Source of the DNA: Ichthyophis bannanicus
Lineage: Eukaryota > Chordata > Amphibia > Gymnophiona > Ichthyophiidae
Reading direction: 5' to 3'
Length of the DNA stretch: 64,000 nucleotides
NCBI GenBank assembly: GCA_033557465.1
Contig: CM066036.1
Coordinates: 587,409,574-587,473,573 of the forward strand
Numbering within the stretch: the stretch's first letter is position 1; each line of letters opens with the position of its first letter. Positions 23,473 to 34,309 of the stretch are shown here, one piece after another. A program made the translations under genes and the position numbers. Below the pieces are notes generated by a model. The model searched no databases, was not told the DNA's origin, and saw only the letters and a program-made list of their open reading frames with translations.

Positions 23473-25593
23473 GTGTTGGGACCACTTGGCAATAGTGATC
23501 ATAGTATGATCATGTTTGATTTAATTAGTGGAGGACAGATAGTAAAGGCATCCACAGTACTACCTTTTAACTTTCAAAAGGGAGACTATGATAGAATGAG
23601 GAATATAGTTAGGAAAAAACTAAAAGGAGCGGTTCCAAAGGTTAAAGACTTACAGCAAGCTTGGGTGTTATTTAAAAATACTATCCTTGAAGCCCAGACC
23701 AGCTGTATTCCACGCATTAGGAAAAGTGGAAGAAAGTCCAAAAAACTGCCAGCATGGTTTAAAGGTGAGGTCAGAGAGGCTGTTGCTGCCAAAAAAGCAA
23801 CCTTCAGGAAATGGAAAAAAGAGCCAAATGATGAAAACTGGAAACAGCACAAGCACTGGCAAGTTAAATGCAAAGCATTGATAAGGCAGGCAAAGCGTGA
23901 ATTTGAGAAGAAACTTGCTACGGAAGCAAAAACACGAAATAAAGACTTTTTCAAGTACATTCGTAGCAAAAGGCCTTTGAGAGAGTCAATTGGACCATTA
24001 GATGATAGAGGGGTAAAAGGGGCAGTAAGAGGAAACAAGGCTATAGCAGAGAGACTGAATGAATTCTTTGCTTCGGTCTTTACTGAGGAAGATGTAGGGA
24101 TGTTACCCAAGACTGAAGTGGTATTTAAAGGTGATACTGCAGAGGAATTGAGAGAAATATCGCTACACCGGGAAGATATATTACAACTATTTGATAAACT
24201 GAATAGTAGCAAATCACCTGGACCGGATGGTATACATCCCAGAGTGTTGAAAGAACTGAAATATGAGATTGCAGACCTGCTATTGGTAATCTGTGAACTT
24301 TCATTAAAATCATCTGTAATACCTGAAGATTGGAGGGTCGCCAACGTAACACCAATTTTTAAAAAGGGTTCCAGGGGTGACCCAGGAAATTACAGACCGG
24401 TGAGCCTGACATCAGTACCAGGGAAAATGGTAGAAACCATCATAAAGAACAAAATTACACAGCATGTAGATAGCCATGGCCTAATGGGAGACAGCCAACA
24501 TGGCTTTAGACAAGGAAGATCTTGTCTTACTAATCTGATATGTTTTTTTGAAGGTGTGCATAAACAGGTAGACAAAGGTGAGTCGGTTGATATAGTGTAT
24601 CTGGACTTTCAGAAAGCTTTTGACAAAGTCCCCCATCAGAGACTTTTGGCGAAGCTAAAAAGTCATGGGATAGGAGGCAGTGTACTATTGTGGATCGGGA
24701 ACTGGTTAAAAGATAGAAAGCAGAGGGAAGGGCTAAATGGCCAATATTCCCAATGGAAAAAGGTGAATAGTGGAGTACCCCAGGGATCTGTACTGGGTCC
24801 GCTGCTTTTTGACATATTCATAAATGACCTGGAAAAGGGAATAACTAGTGAGGTTATCAAATTTGCAGATGACACAAAACTGTTTAAAGTTGTTAAAACC
24901 CAAGAGGATTGTGGAAAACTGCAGGAGGATCTGGATAAATTGGAAGACTGGGCATCCAAATGGCAGATGAAATTTAATGTGGACAAGTGCAAAGTTATGC
25001 ACCTAGGAAAGAACAACCCACACTATAGTTACACGATGCAAGGCTCCACATTAGAAACCACCACCCAGGAAAAAGATTTAGGAGTCATCGTGGATAACAT
25101 GTTAAAACCCTCCGCCCAGTGTGCAGCGGCGGCCAAGAAAGCAAATAGAATGCTAGGTATCATAAGGAAAGGGATGGAGAATAAAACAAAGGATGTTATA
25201 ATGCCTCTGTATCGCTCCATGGTACGACCGCACCTTGAATATTGTGTGCAATTCTGGTCACCGTATCTTAAAAAGGACATAGCGTTATTAGAAAAAGTAC
25301 AGAGAAGAGCCACCAAATTGGTGAAGGGGATGGAAGGCTACTCCTATGAAGAGAGGCTAAGAAGGTTAGGGCTCTTTAGCCTGGAGAAGAGACGGCTGAG
25401 GGGAGATATGATAGAGGTCTATAAATTAATGAATGGAGTGGAACGGATAAACGTGGATCAATTGTTTACGCTATCAGAGTATAGAAAGACTAGGGGACAT
25501 GTAATGAAGCTACAGGGTAAACTATTTAAGACAAATAAGAGAAAATATTTTGTCATTCAACGTGTAATCAAACTCTGGAATCTGTTATCGTAG
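23473..25593 (+). CDS. CR1-A ORF2 fragment: linker, reverse transcriptase and most of the C-terminal domain
   Basis: Open for about 700 codons without interruption; the frame even continues upstream to 23389 in flanking sequence. It contains SDHSMIMFD (end of endonuclease), SPGPDGIHPRVL (about 24216), YLDFQKAFDKVPH (about 24598), GVPQGSVLGP (24772-24801) and FADDTK (24862-24879), so all reverse transcriptase motifs are intact. It ends at a TAG (25591-25593) where copy 3 has CAG in the LPQDVV block. That removes the last 40 or so residues. The absence of the endonuclease means it could not move itself. Confidence 0.85.
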   Translation: MLGPLGNSDHSMIMFDLISGGQIVKASTVLPFNFQKGDYDRMRNIVRKKLKGAVPKVKDLQQAWVLFKNTILEAQTSCIPRIRKSGRKSKKLPAWFKGEVREAVAAKKATFRKWKKEPNDENWKQHKHWQVKCKALIRQAKREFEKKLATEAKTRNKDFFKYIRSKRPLRESIGPLDDRGVKGAVRGNKAIAERLNEFFASVFTEEDVGMLPKTEVVFKGDTAEELREISLHREDILQLFDKLNSSKSPGPDGIHPRVLKELKYEIADLLLVICELSLKSSVIPEDWRVANVTPIFKKGSRGDPGNYRPVSLTSVPGKMVETIIKNKITQHVDSHGLMGDSQHGFRQGRSCLTNLICFFEGVHKQVDKGESVDIVYLDFQKAFDKVPHQRLLAKLKSHGIGGSVLLWIGNWLKDRKQREGLNGQYSQWKKVNSGVPQGSVLGPLLFDIFINDLEKGITSEVIKFADDTKLFKVVKTQEDCGKLQEDLDKLEDWASKWQMKFNVDKCKVMHLGKNNPHYSYTMQGSTLETTTQEKDLGVIVDNMLKPSAQCAAAAKKANRMLGIIRKGMENKTKDVIMPLYRSMVRPHLEYCVQFWSPYLKKDIALLEKVQRRATKLVKGMEGYSYEERLRRLGLFSLEKRRLRGDMIEVYKLMNGVERINVDQLFTLSEYRKTRGHVMKLQGKLFKTNKRKYFVIQRVIKLWNLLS

Positions 25594-25858
25594 GATGTAG
25601 TAAGGGCTGTTAGTATAGCTGGGTTTAAAAACGGTTTGGACAAGTTCCTGGAGGAAAGGTCCATAAACCACTATTAAAAAGGGACCCAGGATAATCAATG
25701 CTTGACCTAGTACAAGCATTGTGGAACCTGTCTTTTGGGGATATTGCTAGGTACGTATGACCTAGATTAGCCACTGTTGGAAACAGGATACTGGGCTTGA
25801 TGGACCTCGGTCTGACCCAGTATGGCATGTCTTATGTTCTTATGTTCTTATTATGTCA
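23473..25858 (+). mobile_element. CR1-A LINE copy 4, 5'-truncated inside the endonuclease
   Basis: Homology to copy 3 starts abruptly at 'gtgttgggaccacttggc' (copy 3 position about 9798) and runs to the 3' tail, here 'cttatgttcttatgttcttatt', showing about two TTATGTTC units. The 5' truncation and the simple 8-base 3' repeat are usual for CR1. I see no target duplication, which is also usual for CR1. Confidence 0.9.
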
Positions 25859-26699
25859 GCTCTCTGGGACAGGATATTAGCTCATTTCCTTGCTCAATCT
25901 TGCTGATTTTGCAGTTTCAGTGTGAAAAAGTCAGAGCAAGCTGTTTCTTAGGCCTGAGCTATAGACGTTAGCACAAGATGGATTCAACCTGCAACAAAGG
26001 TAACTGAAGGGGGGATTCATTTTTACCCTTCACCACATATGCACTATAACTAAAATTACCTCCTAAATGTCCTGTGGTTACATTGGTAGAAGGAATCTTT
26101 GTGTGTCAATACTAAAGGTAAATTGAATAGGAGTCACTCTCTCTTCTCACCAATCCTGTCCCATCCTTGATGTTACTCATATAAACAGAAGGGCAGAGCA
26201 TATTACAAGATCCTGGATCTGGAAAAGGCAATATGACAATGATGCAAAACACACACCAGATAATTGGAACCAACTGTGCTTTTATCAGGGGAAAGAAGTG
26301 CATGTATTAAGAGTACAGGGGGTCTCTTGTAAGCCTCACTGCCTATACAGAACATAACCCTGTCCAATAATGTGCTCCTAAGATCTCTTGATTTGTGTTC
26401 ACACTCCATTTATAGTCTTCTGAGCCTAAAAAACTGACTGGTATGTTTGAAATCCTCGAATGGCAACCTGTGAAAAATATAAAAACAAACTGTGATCGCG
26501 GGCTTTCTAAATCCTACAGTCTGAAATCCAGTACAAATCTCTGGAATGGGTATTTTCTCGCCATTGGAATGAATGGCAGACTTCAAATTTTCATTACATC
26601 CATTTAATCATTGATAAAATTCATTAAGACCATACCAGGTGCCAGACCATACCAGAAAAACATCATCCGTATAGTGCTTCCGAGTACTTAAAGGGTAAG
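25859..26699. other. No gene seen
   Basis: Unique-looking sequence with no recognisable coding frame or repeat. Confidence 0.35.
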
Positions 26700-27435
26700 T
26701 CCTATCTCCAGGAACAAGCAGGAATGTAGTCATCACATATGGGTATTGTCGGTACCGACGGAGCCTGCGTGGGAACGCTCCCCAGCGTCCAAACAGAAAG
26801 CTTTTGGGAGCATCCCACAGCACCTGCGTGCTGCCTTCCCGCCTTTCCCAACTGCCTCTCTCCAGTTCTTCTTTTTCCGCGGAGCCAGCAGGTCGTGTTC
26901 CTGTCACCGCAGAAGAATTCTTTCTTGTTTTTTTCTTTTTTGTGGTCGCGTCTGCCTTCCCCGACGCTCTACCGGTACCGCCAGTCTTTTCTTTCTTATT
27001 CCTGTAAAAAAAAAAATATATATATATATATATATATTCTCTTTTTCTTTTTCTTCAGGTGCACGCGTCCTTTTGGGCCTTAGGCCCAAAACTTTTCCTT
27101 ACCATGGAGAAACCTGCTTCAGGTTTCAAAAAGTGCACCAAGTGTGGCGGTACCATTTCCGTCACCGACACCCATGAATGGTGTCTAAAATGTTTAGGTC
27201 CTGACCACTCCATCATGGATTGTATGTCCTGCGCCATGATGTCTAAAAGAGGTCGAAAGAACCGAGCTGCTAAGCTCAGTACTGTTTCCCTCTGATACAG
27301 CTTCGGTGGCATCGACGTCTTCCAGGGCTTCTTCTTCCTCCCGTGGATCTCAGGTAACTAAACATAAATCCAGCCGGTCCTCGAAGGGTAGATCTCCTTC
27401 TAAACATAGATTCCTTTGTTCTTCCAGTTACTAAA
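26700..27435 (+). pseudogene. DIRS1-like retrotransposon 5' end with gag zinc knuckle
   Basis: Begins with the terminal repeat 'ggaacaagcaggaatg...cacatatggg' (about 26710), which mirrors the right end at 16.1-16.2 kb and matches the copy at 34.33 kb. At 27101-27295 an ORF starting MEKPASGFKKCTKCGGT carries C..C, HEWCLKCLGPDH and MDCMSC. This zinc-knuckle-like pattern is known from the gag-like first ORF of DIRS1-type elements. The frame ends in a stop at 27293 followed by Ser/Arg-rich sequence. Interrupted after about 27435 and resumed at 28574. Confidence 0.7.
27003..27038. repeat. A-run plus (TA)n microsatellite
   Basis: A-run followed by about 12 TA units inside the DIRS1-like 5' untranslated region. 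It produces the artificial Tyr-Ile runs of overlapping frames. Confidence 0.95.
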
Positions 27436-28573
27436 TGTGCCGATTTCGGCGGGTTGCAGAATTTGCCAGCGGCAGATAAAGAGACGTTGTCCTTGGGTCA
27501 GTTTTACAATTCATTTTATACCATGCAGTTTTAGAGCAAGCATGAACGATTAGGCATAGACAAAGTATGGAATTGGTTTTGCTTTTGAGTAAAAGGTTTT
27601 TTGACAAGATAGGTTTCTTGTTCTTTCAGTTTATTGAGCACGCTGATTTCGGCAGTTCGCAAGATTGCCAGCGGCAGTTTAAAAAGACGTTGCTTTTAGG
27701 TCAGTTCTTTAATTCCTTCTACCCCATTGAAGTTTTAAAGCATGTATGGCCGATTAGGTACAGACAATTTAAGTACTTTGTTTGGATCCGAAGAAAGTAT
27801 GTATTTATTTTATGTCATTTTATTAATGTAAATAGTCCAATACATCAGTTATAGCTCCCTCTTGATGGGTTCTTGTTAATTTTTTAAGTATATATTGCAT
27901 AAAAAGTTGGATGGTTTTCAAGGTTTATTAATATATCCTTACTGCCAACTCGATACAGGCCGTGTTTCGCACACTTCGTCAGGGGTTGATCTGGCAAGTA
28001 CAACTAAAAACATAAATATATAAATATAAGAATAAATAACAAATACATAAATGGCATTAAAAACACATAAAAGAACAGAAAGTACATTAAAAAATAAAAG
28101 CAGAAACCTGCTAACATGAGTAATACCACTTATAAACTGTAACCATAGTGTTGTAAATATATATAAAGAGAGACTAAAAGTGTGGATAAAAGTTAATAAT
28201 TAATAAGCCACATAAATACAATAAATTATTTCATAAACTATTAATAACTCATGAAATAAATACATATACACATAAATAAAAAAGGTAGAGGAGAAGGATT
28301 ATTGGAATGTGACAAACACCACAAAAGAGGGATTATTTACCTCTGAGCGGATAGTCAACTAGCCTTTTAATAATAAACTCAAGGACTCTGACAATGATGC
28401 TAAAAAGATAATGTAAAATAAAATCATCATTCAAAGCAAAAGATGGACCAAAAAAATGTATATACATATCAAAGGAGCATATTAAAATTGGAGGAACATG
28501 GCAGGAGCGTGTGGTGAACTGTACCCTCAAGGGGAGTAAACCTACTAATTAAAAAGAACTAAAACAGCCCTTT
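27436..28573. repeat. Insertion in DIRS1-like gag: duplicated unit and Penelope-like tail
   Basis: Two diverged copies of a roughly 130-bp unit ('gatttcgg..gttgcagaa.ttgccagcggcag ... cgattaggcatagacaa') start at 27441 and 27647, a period of about 206 bp. At about 27940-28000 the minus strand reads CCCCTGACGAAGTGTGCGAA followed by ACACGGCC, near a tttatt box, and a long AT-rich tract follows. This is the same layout as 5251-5700. I read it as a Penelope-like terminal repeat. No catalytic domain is visible and the boundaries are estimates. Confidence 0.4.
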
Positions 28574-29190
28574 TTTAAAAAAAAAAGCGTTGCCCTCGAG
28601 GATTCTGCACCGGCAAAATTCCCCCGGCGGGAGGCTTTGGCTTCCAAAGCATTATCGGGGTTCCAGGATGTTCTCAAGGCCTCGACCTTGGCAGAACTAC
28701 TGGTGCCATGCTCTGGGGTACCGGTGGTCTCCTCTGTTACCGACATCCAGGCATTGGGCAGCGTCGATAGACCAGAGAGTTTTGGCTATGGAACGCAGTC
28801 TGGCGGCTTTCCTTGCGGCATCGAAGCCCTCGGAACTGTGACAGACAGTCCCACCAGTACCGACACCGCCTTCGGTATCGGTACCAGTACCGATAGCATC
28901 AACATCGGCATCGGTGTCTGCTTTGCCAGTACCCAGTCGGTACGGGTATCGGGCTCTTGAAGAGCATCCAGACAGATGATACTTCGAGTCCTCAGAAGAA
29001 TCTGAGGATTCTGACAGTTCTGTCGATGCAGCGATGCTTCTCCCAGAGGAGCTCTCCTCCCCTAAACGCAGGATGTCTCCTCCAGAGGATATTTCCTTCC
29101 AAGATTTTATCAAGGAGGTGGCTCGGGGCCTGTCCCTTACTGTGGCCCCTGAAACAGAGCCAAGGGCCAAGGAGTTGGAAATTCTACAAT
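28574..29190 (+). pseudogene. DIRS1-like gag, continuation
   Basis: Coding-like sequence rich in Ser/Thr/Gly. Its end, PPEDISFQDFIKEVARGLSL and ELEILQYH (about 29070-29190), aligns with TCPFQDFIRDMAKAIPF and ELNLLQYL in the copy at about 35700-35810. This shows it belongs with the gag start at 27.1 kb on the other side of the insertion. Cut off at 29190 by CR1-B. Confidence 0.65.
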
Positions 29191-30007
29191 ATCACAGAAC
29201 AGAAATCTTTGTTAAGCAATTCCGCTTTATCCTCATCAGCTTCTACATGTTCCTCCCCTTCACCCTTGAGTCTGACAATACCACTTTTGCTTTCCTCCTC
29301 TCATTAACATATATGAAAAATGTCTTATCCCTCCGTTTTATTTCATTGGCTATTTCTTCTTCTTTTTGTATCTTTGCTTTCCTGACTACTTTGCTAGCTT
29401 CTCTAAGTTTTTCCAAATATTGATGCCTGTCTTCCTCTCTCTGTGATCTCTTGTGTTTTATGAAGGCCACCCTCTTTTTCTTCACCTTTTCAGCTACTTC
29501 TTTTGAGAACCATAGTGTCCTCCTTTTCCTTTTACTGTTGTCCTTAGAATATCCCCTTTCAGTTTTGCCCATTGCTTTTCTACATTCCCCAGCTATTCCC
29601 ATCCCGCTAACGACTCCTTGAGGTATTGTCCCATCTTGGCAAAGTTAGTTTTCCTAAAGTTTAAGACTCTCGCTTTTGAATGAATTTTATTGACCCTAGT
29701 TCTAATACTAAACCACACCATCTGATGATCACTGGATGCAAGATGATCTGCCACTATGCATCAGAAACACTTTCCCCATCGGTAAGCACCAAGTCTAGTA
29801 TGGCCCCTTCATGTGTGGATTCTGTTATCCATTGCCGCAATAGTTCTCCCTGTAGAGAATCTAGCATCTCCTTACTTCTAGATCACACCACAGCAGGGTT
29901 GTGCCAATCAACATCTGGCATATTGAAATCACCTATCAGTAGCACTTCTTATTTCATGGCAATACTGTGTATGTCTTCTATTAAAACTCCGCCTACTTCT
30001 TCTCCCT
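29191..30007 (-). mobile_element. CR1-B LINE copy 3, inverted 5' segment
   Basis: Minus-strand CR1-B sequence from the endonuclease/reverse transcriptase linker (HKRSQREEDRHQYLEKLREA in the ORF 29243-29602) to the endonuclease. It matches the full-length copy at about 39714-40550. It abuts a plus-strand CR1-B 3' end at 30008. Confidence 0.8.
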
Positions 30008-30270
30008 GAAATGAGGAGGCATAGGATGATGGTGAAAGGGGATAGACTCAGGAGTAATATGTGGAAATATTTCTTTATGGAAAGCGTGGTAGATGCTTGG
30101 CATAGTCTCCCATTGGAGGTAGTAGAGAGGAGGACAGTATTTGAGTTCATGAAGGTTTGGGACAAACACATACGATCTCTAAGGTAAAAAAGGGACTATA
30201 ATAGTTGATATGGAAGGGCAGAGTAGATAGACCATATGATCTTTTTTTGCCATCATGTTTCTATGTTTTT
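30008..30270 (+). mobile_element. CR1-B LINE copy 3, 3' end in direct orientation
   Basis: Plus-strand CR1-B C-terminus (RHRMMVKGDRLRSNMWKYFF-like) and 3' UTR ending 'catcatgtttctatgtttt'. Together with the inverted segment next to it this is a 5'-inverted insertion with the reverse transcriptase middle missing, as expected from twin priming. Confidence 0.8.
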
Positions 30271-30642
30271 TTCCTGTTTCTATTCTATGCTTCTTCAGCC
30301 AGAAAAAAGTCACAGCATGATAGCTGAAACATTGGTCCCATTTACTAAGACCCGGCATAGCCCAGGAAACTGCAAAGATCAATTATTTTCATATATTCAG
30401 CACCATTGTATGTATGGTCAGTGATCCTGAATATGCCTCTAACCTGGTCAGCACCACCACCACTATCCTTTGAGGTTACACCTGCTATTAAGCAGGCCTA
30501 AACAAAATGTATAAACTATTAATGTAGCAGTGGATAATTGTGAATAGTGGTGCAGTGATTAAATGTATTTTCAGCTTGCTACCATCCTTACAGTAGCTGA
30601 AAATACATGAATAGCAGTCAAATGTTCACTGGCCAGTACTTA
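30271..30642. other. No gene seen
   Basis: No coding frame or repeat recognised. Confidence 0.35.
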
Positions 30643-30880
30643 GGGGCATATTTACTAAAGGGTAGTGTGACGTTAGTGCAGGGCCCCCACCAAAAAACCT
30701 GTGCTACCCTCATGGTGGCAACTGGGTGGGATGAGGGTGTTCCCGCCATGGCTAATGAGGCTTAGGCTCAATGCGATTAGCGCAGGTGCAGCTAATGCCA
30801 CCTCAGTGGATGTACCTGCCCCCCTGCAGTTAGCCCAAAACTGGCTCAAGACTTATTAAAAACAATACCCCTTAATGTAT
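30643..30880. repeat. MITE-like repeat, same group as 18.2 kb
   Basis: Opens 'ggggcatatttactaaagggtagtg' and has the 'gcgattagcgcaggtgcagctaatgcc' type interior of this group. The far end near 30870 is unclear. Confidence 0.45.
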
Positions 30881-30942
30881 AATGTCATTTGAATATTGAC
30901 CTAACAGTTTATTGTTTTGTATATTATGTTTGTTTATTTTTT

Positions 30943-31160
30943 TTTTTAGTGCCATCAAGTCAGTGTTGACTCATAGCGACCCAGCTATCTCTGGGTTTTC
31001 TTGGCAATGTATCACCGGAAGTAGATTGCCAGCCTTTTCTTCCGAGGCAATGGAGGGTAAAGCGACTTGCCCAAAGTCACAAGGAGTGCCAGTGGGAATC
31101 GAACCCTTGATCTTCTGGGTATGAGGCAGTTGCTCTAACCACTAGGCTACTCCTCCACTC
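30943..31160 (-). mobile_element. tRNA-derived SINE with RTE-like tail
   Basis: Minus-strand SINE. The A box is the complement of 31132-31149 (tagcctagtggttagagc) and the B box the complement of 31095-31105 (ggttcgattcc). The body reads 'ccttgtgactttgggcaagtcg'. The 3' part 'gggtcgctatgagtcaacac' followed by 'tgacttgatggcac' resembles the tails of RTE/BovB-type LINEs used by several vertebrate SINEs. The same SINE is at 62885-63107. Confidence 0.8.
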
Positions 31161-32060
31161 CATGTTTATTTTATTATGCTATTATTATTACACCACTTCA
31201 TTGTGTATTTTCAATCTAGTCTTGAAAGTTTTGACCCACCCGTTCATGAGTTTGGGACCCAATATAGATGTATGTTTCCTACTTCTTCTCAAACCTGCCC
31301 GCTCTTCATCACTCCTTCTGCCTCTCTTTTCCTATGAAATGTATAAAACGTTTGTTTCTTATGAAGGTACAATGAAATCTACAGGGCAAAATACAATGCT
31401 TTCTGTATAGCCAGTGCTTTTCTTACTGATCTAAAACTGTATAACTACCAACATTAATATAACCTTGAAATAGAAAATAGAAATAAATTGGGGCAAGTCT
31501 AATTAAAATTGATTACCGTGCTTTGCCCAGCATGAATTCTCAGCTAAATCATACATCAAGTCATGGAAGTATTGTTTGGGAAATCAATCTATTTCTCCTT
31601 TAGAAAAATAGTAGCATTTCAGTAGAATTAAAAAGATATTTGTACAAGCAAAACATTCTTAATAGGGAAGGTTGTATAGCGACATTAATGGTTGTAACAT
31701 GTTTGTGTGTCTGATATGAAAAATCTCATTAAATCTGAGTATGAAACAAGGAGGTCACCTTTTCTGTTTTTTCCTCTTACTTTCTATTTATTTATTAGGA
31801 TTTATTAGCCACCTTTATGAAGAGATTCACCGAAGGCACTTTTTATTGAATTCTGTTTTTTTACTCCTCAGTTTCTTTTTTTTTCTTTTTTCTTTCAGTT
31901 CAAACCAGAACCTGCCTTTGCTGAGGATGCTTACTTTAAGAAGCCTGCATTGGCCACTACTTGGGGTTTTTCTGCATTCTTTTAACTTTTTCTTCCATGC
32001 CTTTTTCTCAAAGGCCTTAATCTCTGGCTTGTAAAACAGCCTTGTAAATCTTTTCATAGA
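31161..32060. other. No gene seen
   Basis: AT-rich; about 31790-31815 has a weak 'tttatttattaggatttattagccacctt' resemblance to the complement of the L2-like tails. Nothing else recognised. Confidence 0.35.
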
Positions 32061-33100
32061 ATAATGATGCAGCCATTCTGTTGTGTCTTGATTGTAATGC
32101 AGTTTCCTGGCTCTTCCACTGATGACCTTATCATGTCTTCATATAGCTGGTCATTCCGAAATGCGAATAGCGGGGTTGCACATCTGGTTCGGACGTATAT
32201 CCCCTGCTATTCACAGAAATCTTATTCTGCTCTCTTGCCTTCCCGCATGTACTGTGCCAGTGTGCGGGGAGCGCTGCATGGGGCAGGATGGAGGTGGAGA
32301 GTGGGCGGAGCGGGGGCAGGCCACAACACCCGGACATACAGGGCCTATTCATATAATGGCCCTGTATGTCTGGGGGTGATGGATGGACGTGGGACGTATT
32401 CTACCTCAAAGGTGGAATAAGTTCTGGGGGCAGCAGCAATCGAGCTTGGCAGCACCCTCCAACCCACAGAGCAGATGAAGGTGAGTCCCCACAGCCCGAT
32501 CCCAGCCCTGGCAGACCCTGCCAAGGGTCGGGCAGTGGGGAAATGTAACATGTTTCACTGTTGGGCCTGCTTGCTCTTGCTGGGCATCCCAGTGCCATGG
32601 CGACAGGATGCCACATCACCGACACACCAGTAGGAGCACTGAGCGGTGGGGACAGATAACCTGTTGTACATCACCCAGCTGTGTACCCCAGCCTGTCTGA
32701 GTGCCTGATCCTGCATCCGCGGGAACATTAGCTCCCAAGGTTGCAGAATCGGATGCACCTGTGCCCCATCCATAATCTGGCCGTCCGGACAGCCTGGACA
32801 TGCAGATTATGTAATTGGCCTCATAGTGAAGAATACCATGGAGGCCAAAGATGGGATACAGACTAAGTCCTACTGGTTTTGTTATATTGGCTTCTGTTAG
32901 GATTTTGAGAATTGCTGGCAATCTTGAACCTGAGCATTTAAAGCCATTAGAGTTCCAGGTCTTGGATACTTCAGAGACACCTTCCTCCTTGAACACTCTT
33001 CTCTGGTCAAGGCAATTGTCTGGTAGCTCCATCAATTCAGGAACTTGGAAACCGAGAGAGAATGCTGATTGAGATGGCAACCAACTCTGGAATTTGTTTT
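32061..33100. other. GC-richer anonymous block
   Basis: Noticeably richer in G and C than its surroundings between 32230 and 32770. A 154-codon minus-strand frame (32616-33080) is open, but I do not recognise it and it has no clear domain, so I do not call a gene. Confidence 0.3.
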
Positions 33101-34309
33101 TTTCTGAACTTGGCCCTTTGAAAAAAAAAACCTGAAATTGGTGGGGGGTTTTAATCAGATTTTATCATTCTTTTTCCTACATGACAAGATTTTCTGTAGT
33201 TCTGTTGCTTTGCCTTATTGCTCTCAGGGCCAGCCATCTTAGGTAAGCCCCCAGATTCCTCCCTTCTCCCCATGGTTGGTTAGACAGAGAAGGCAAAACT
33301 TCATTCCATGGGTTGATATAAGGATAATTAATAGTTTCCTCTTTAATCCTTAGATCTTTTGATATAGTTAGAGACCTCTGTAACATTTATTTAGATAAGA
33401 AGTTTGGGCAAAGATGGAGATATTTTTTTATGTGCAGATTTAACAGTATGCTGTTGGGATTATGTCTTAGAAAAGTTGTAGGCATTGCTTTTTTAAATTG
33501 TCTTTTACTATTGTATGTTATATTTTTGGTTATGTGGGTCACAATGGGTGCCATGTTTTGTTATCAATTGCAATCCGCATTCAACAAAGCTTTTTCTTAG
33601 CACAGAAATGTGGAATGTATGTTTCAAATTAAACTAAAATTCAAAACACCATAGACTGTGGCTGTCTTTGGAACCTGGTACCATGTGCATCCTGAGTCTG
33701 GCCATTAGGAGCTTAGAACTTCTTTCTTCCTTGAGATTGTGAACATTGCCTAGGGTGAAACCAAATTCATTTTACTGTTGGCCATTGGGATGCAAGTATG
33801 TTGTAGGTGGGACATGCTTAAAACCTAAAGTGATAGAGGACAATTGTTACTACTTCAGAGAAACATGCGTCAGCTAAAGGAGGGGCAGTGAAGTGGTTGA
33901 ACAACAGGGTGAGGCTTCAGTTCAAGCAGTTTTCTATACAAGCTGTTGCCCATATTGATCATATGGTGTTGTGGAGGAGATGTGAAAATGGGATAAAAAT
34001 GTCTACTATGTTCAAAAGAAACTGTGGTGTGGACAAGCTATTTATGAATTTGATTTATTGAACAAGTCTGAAATGCCCAATCTGGTCTGCTGCTTCAGTC
34101 TTTTTTTGCTGTGTGTTAAACTCAGTGCCAGTACTCTGCAACATTTTTGAGTCACAGATGGTCAAGTATCCGGTATGATTTTTAAAGCAGTGAAAAGAAA
34201 TATTTGGAATCACTTGGAGGATATTTAACTTTGCCCCACAGAGATTTTCTACTTTGTATAATTTGTTTTATATTACATTTTTCCCAGCTATATGAATGTG
34301 GAATGTATT
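33101..34309. other. No gene seen
   Basis: AT-rich sequence without a recognisable coding frame or repeat. Confidence 0.35.

Noticed and set aside
26739..27177. ORFs of 114 and 143 codons with a Tyr-Ile run
   Set aside because: The run is a translated (TA)n microsatellite in the untranslated part of a DIRS1-like element; the real coding start is the zinc-knuckle frame at about 27101.
31095..31149. tRNA gene on the minus strand
   Set aside because: A and B boxes are present but are followed by a SINE body and an RTE-like tail, and the cloverleaf is not supported.
32616..33080. 154-codon minus-strand ORF as a host exon
   Set aside because: No recognisable domain, no splice context that I can support, and it overlaps other anonymous frames.
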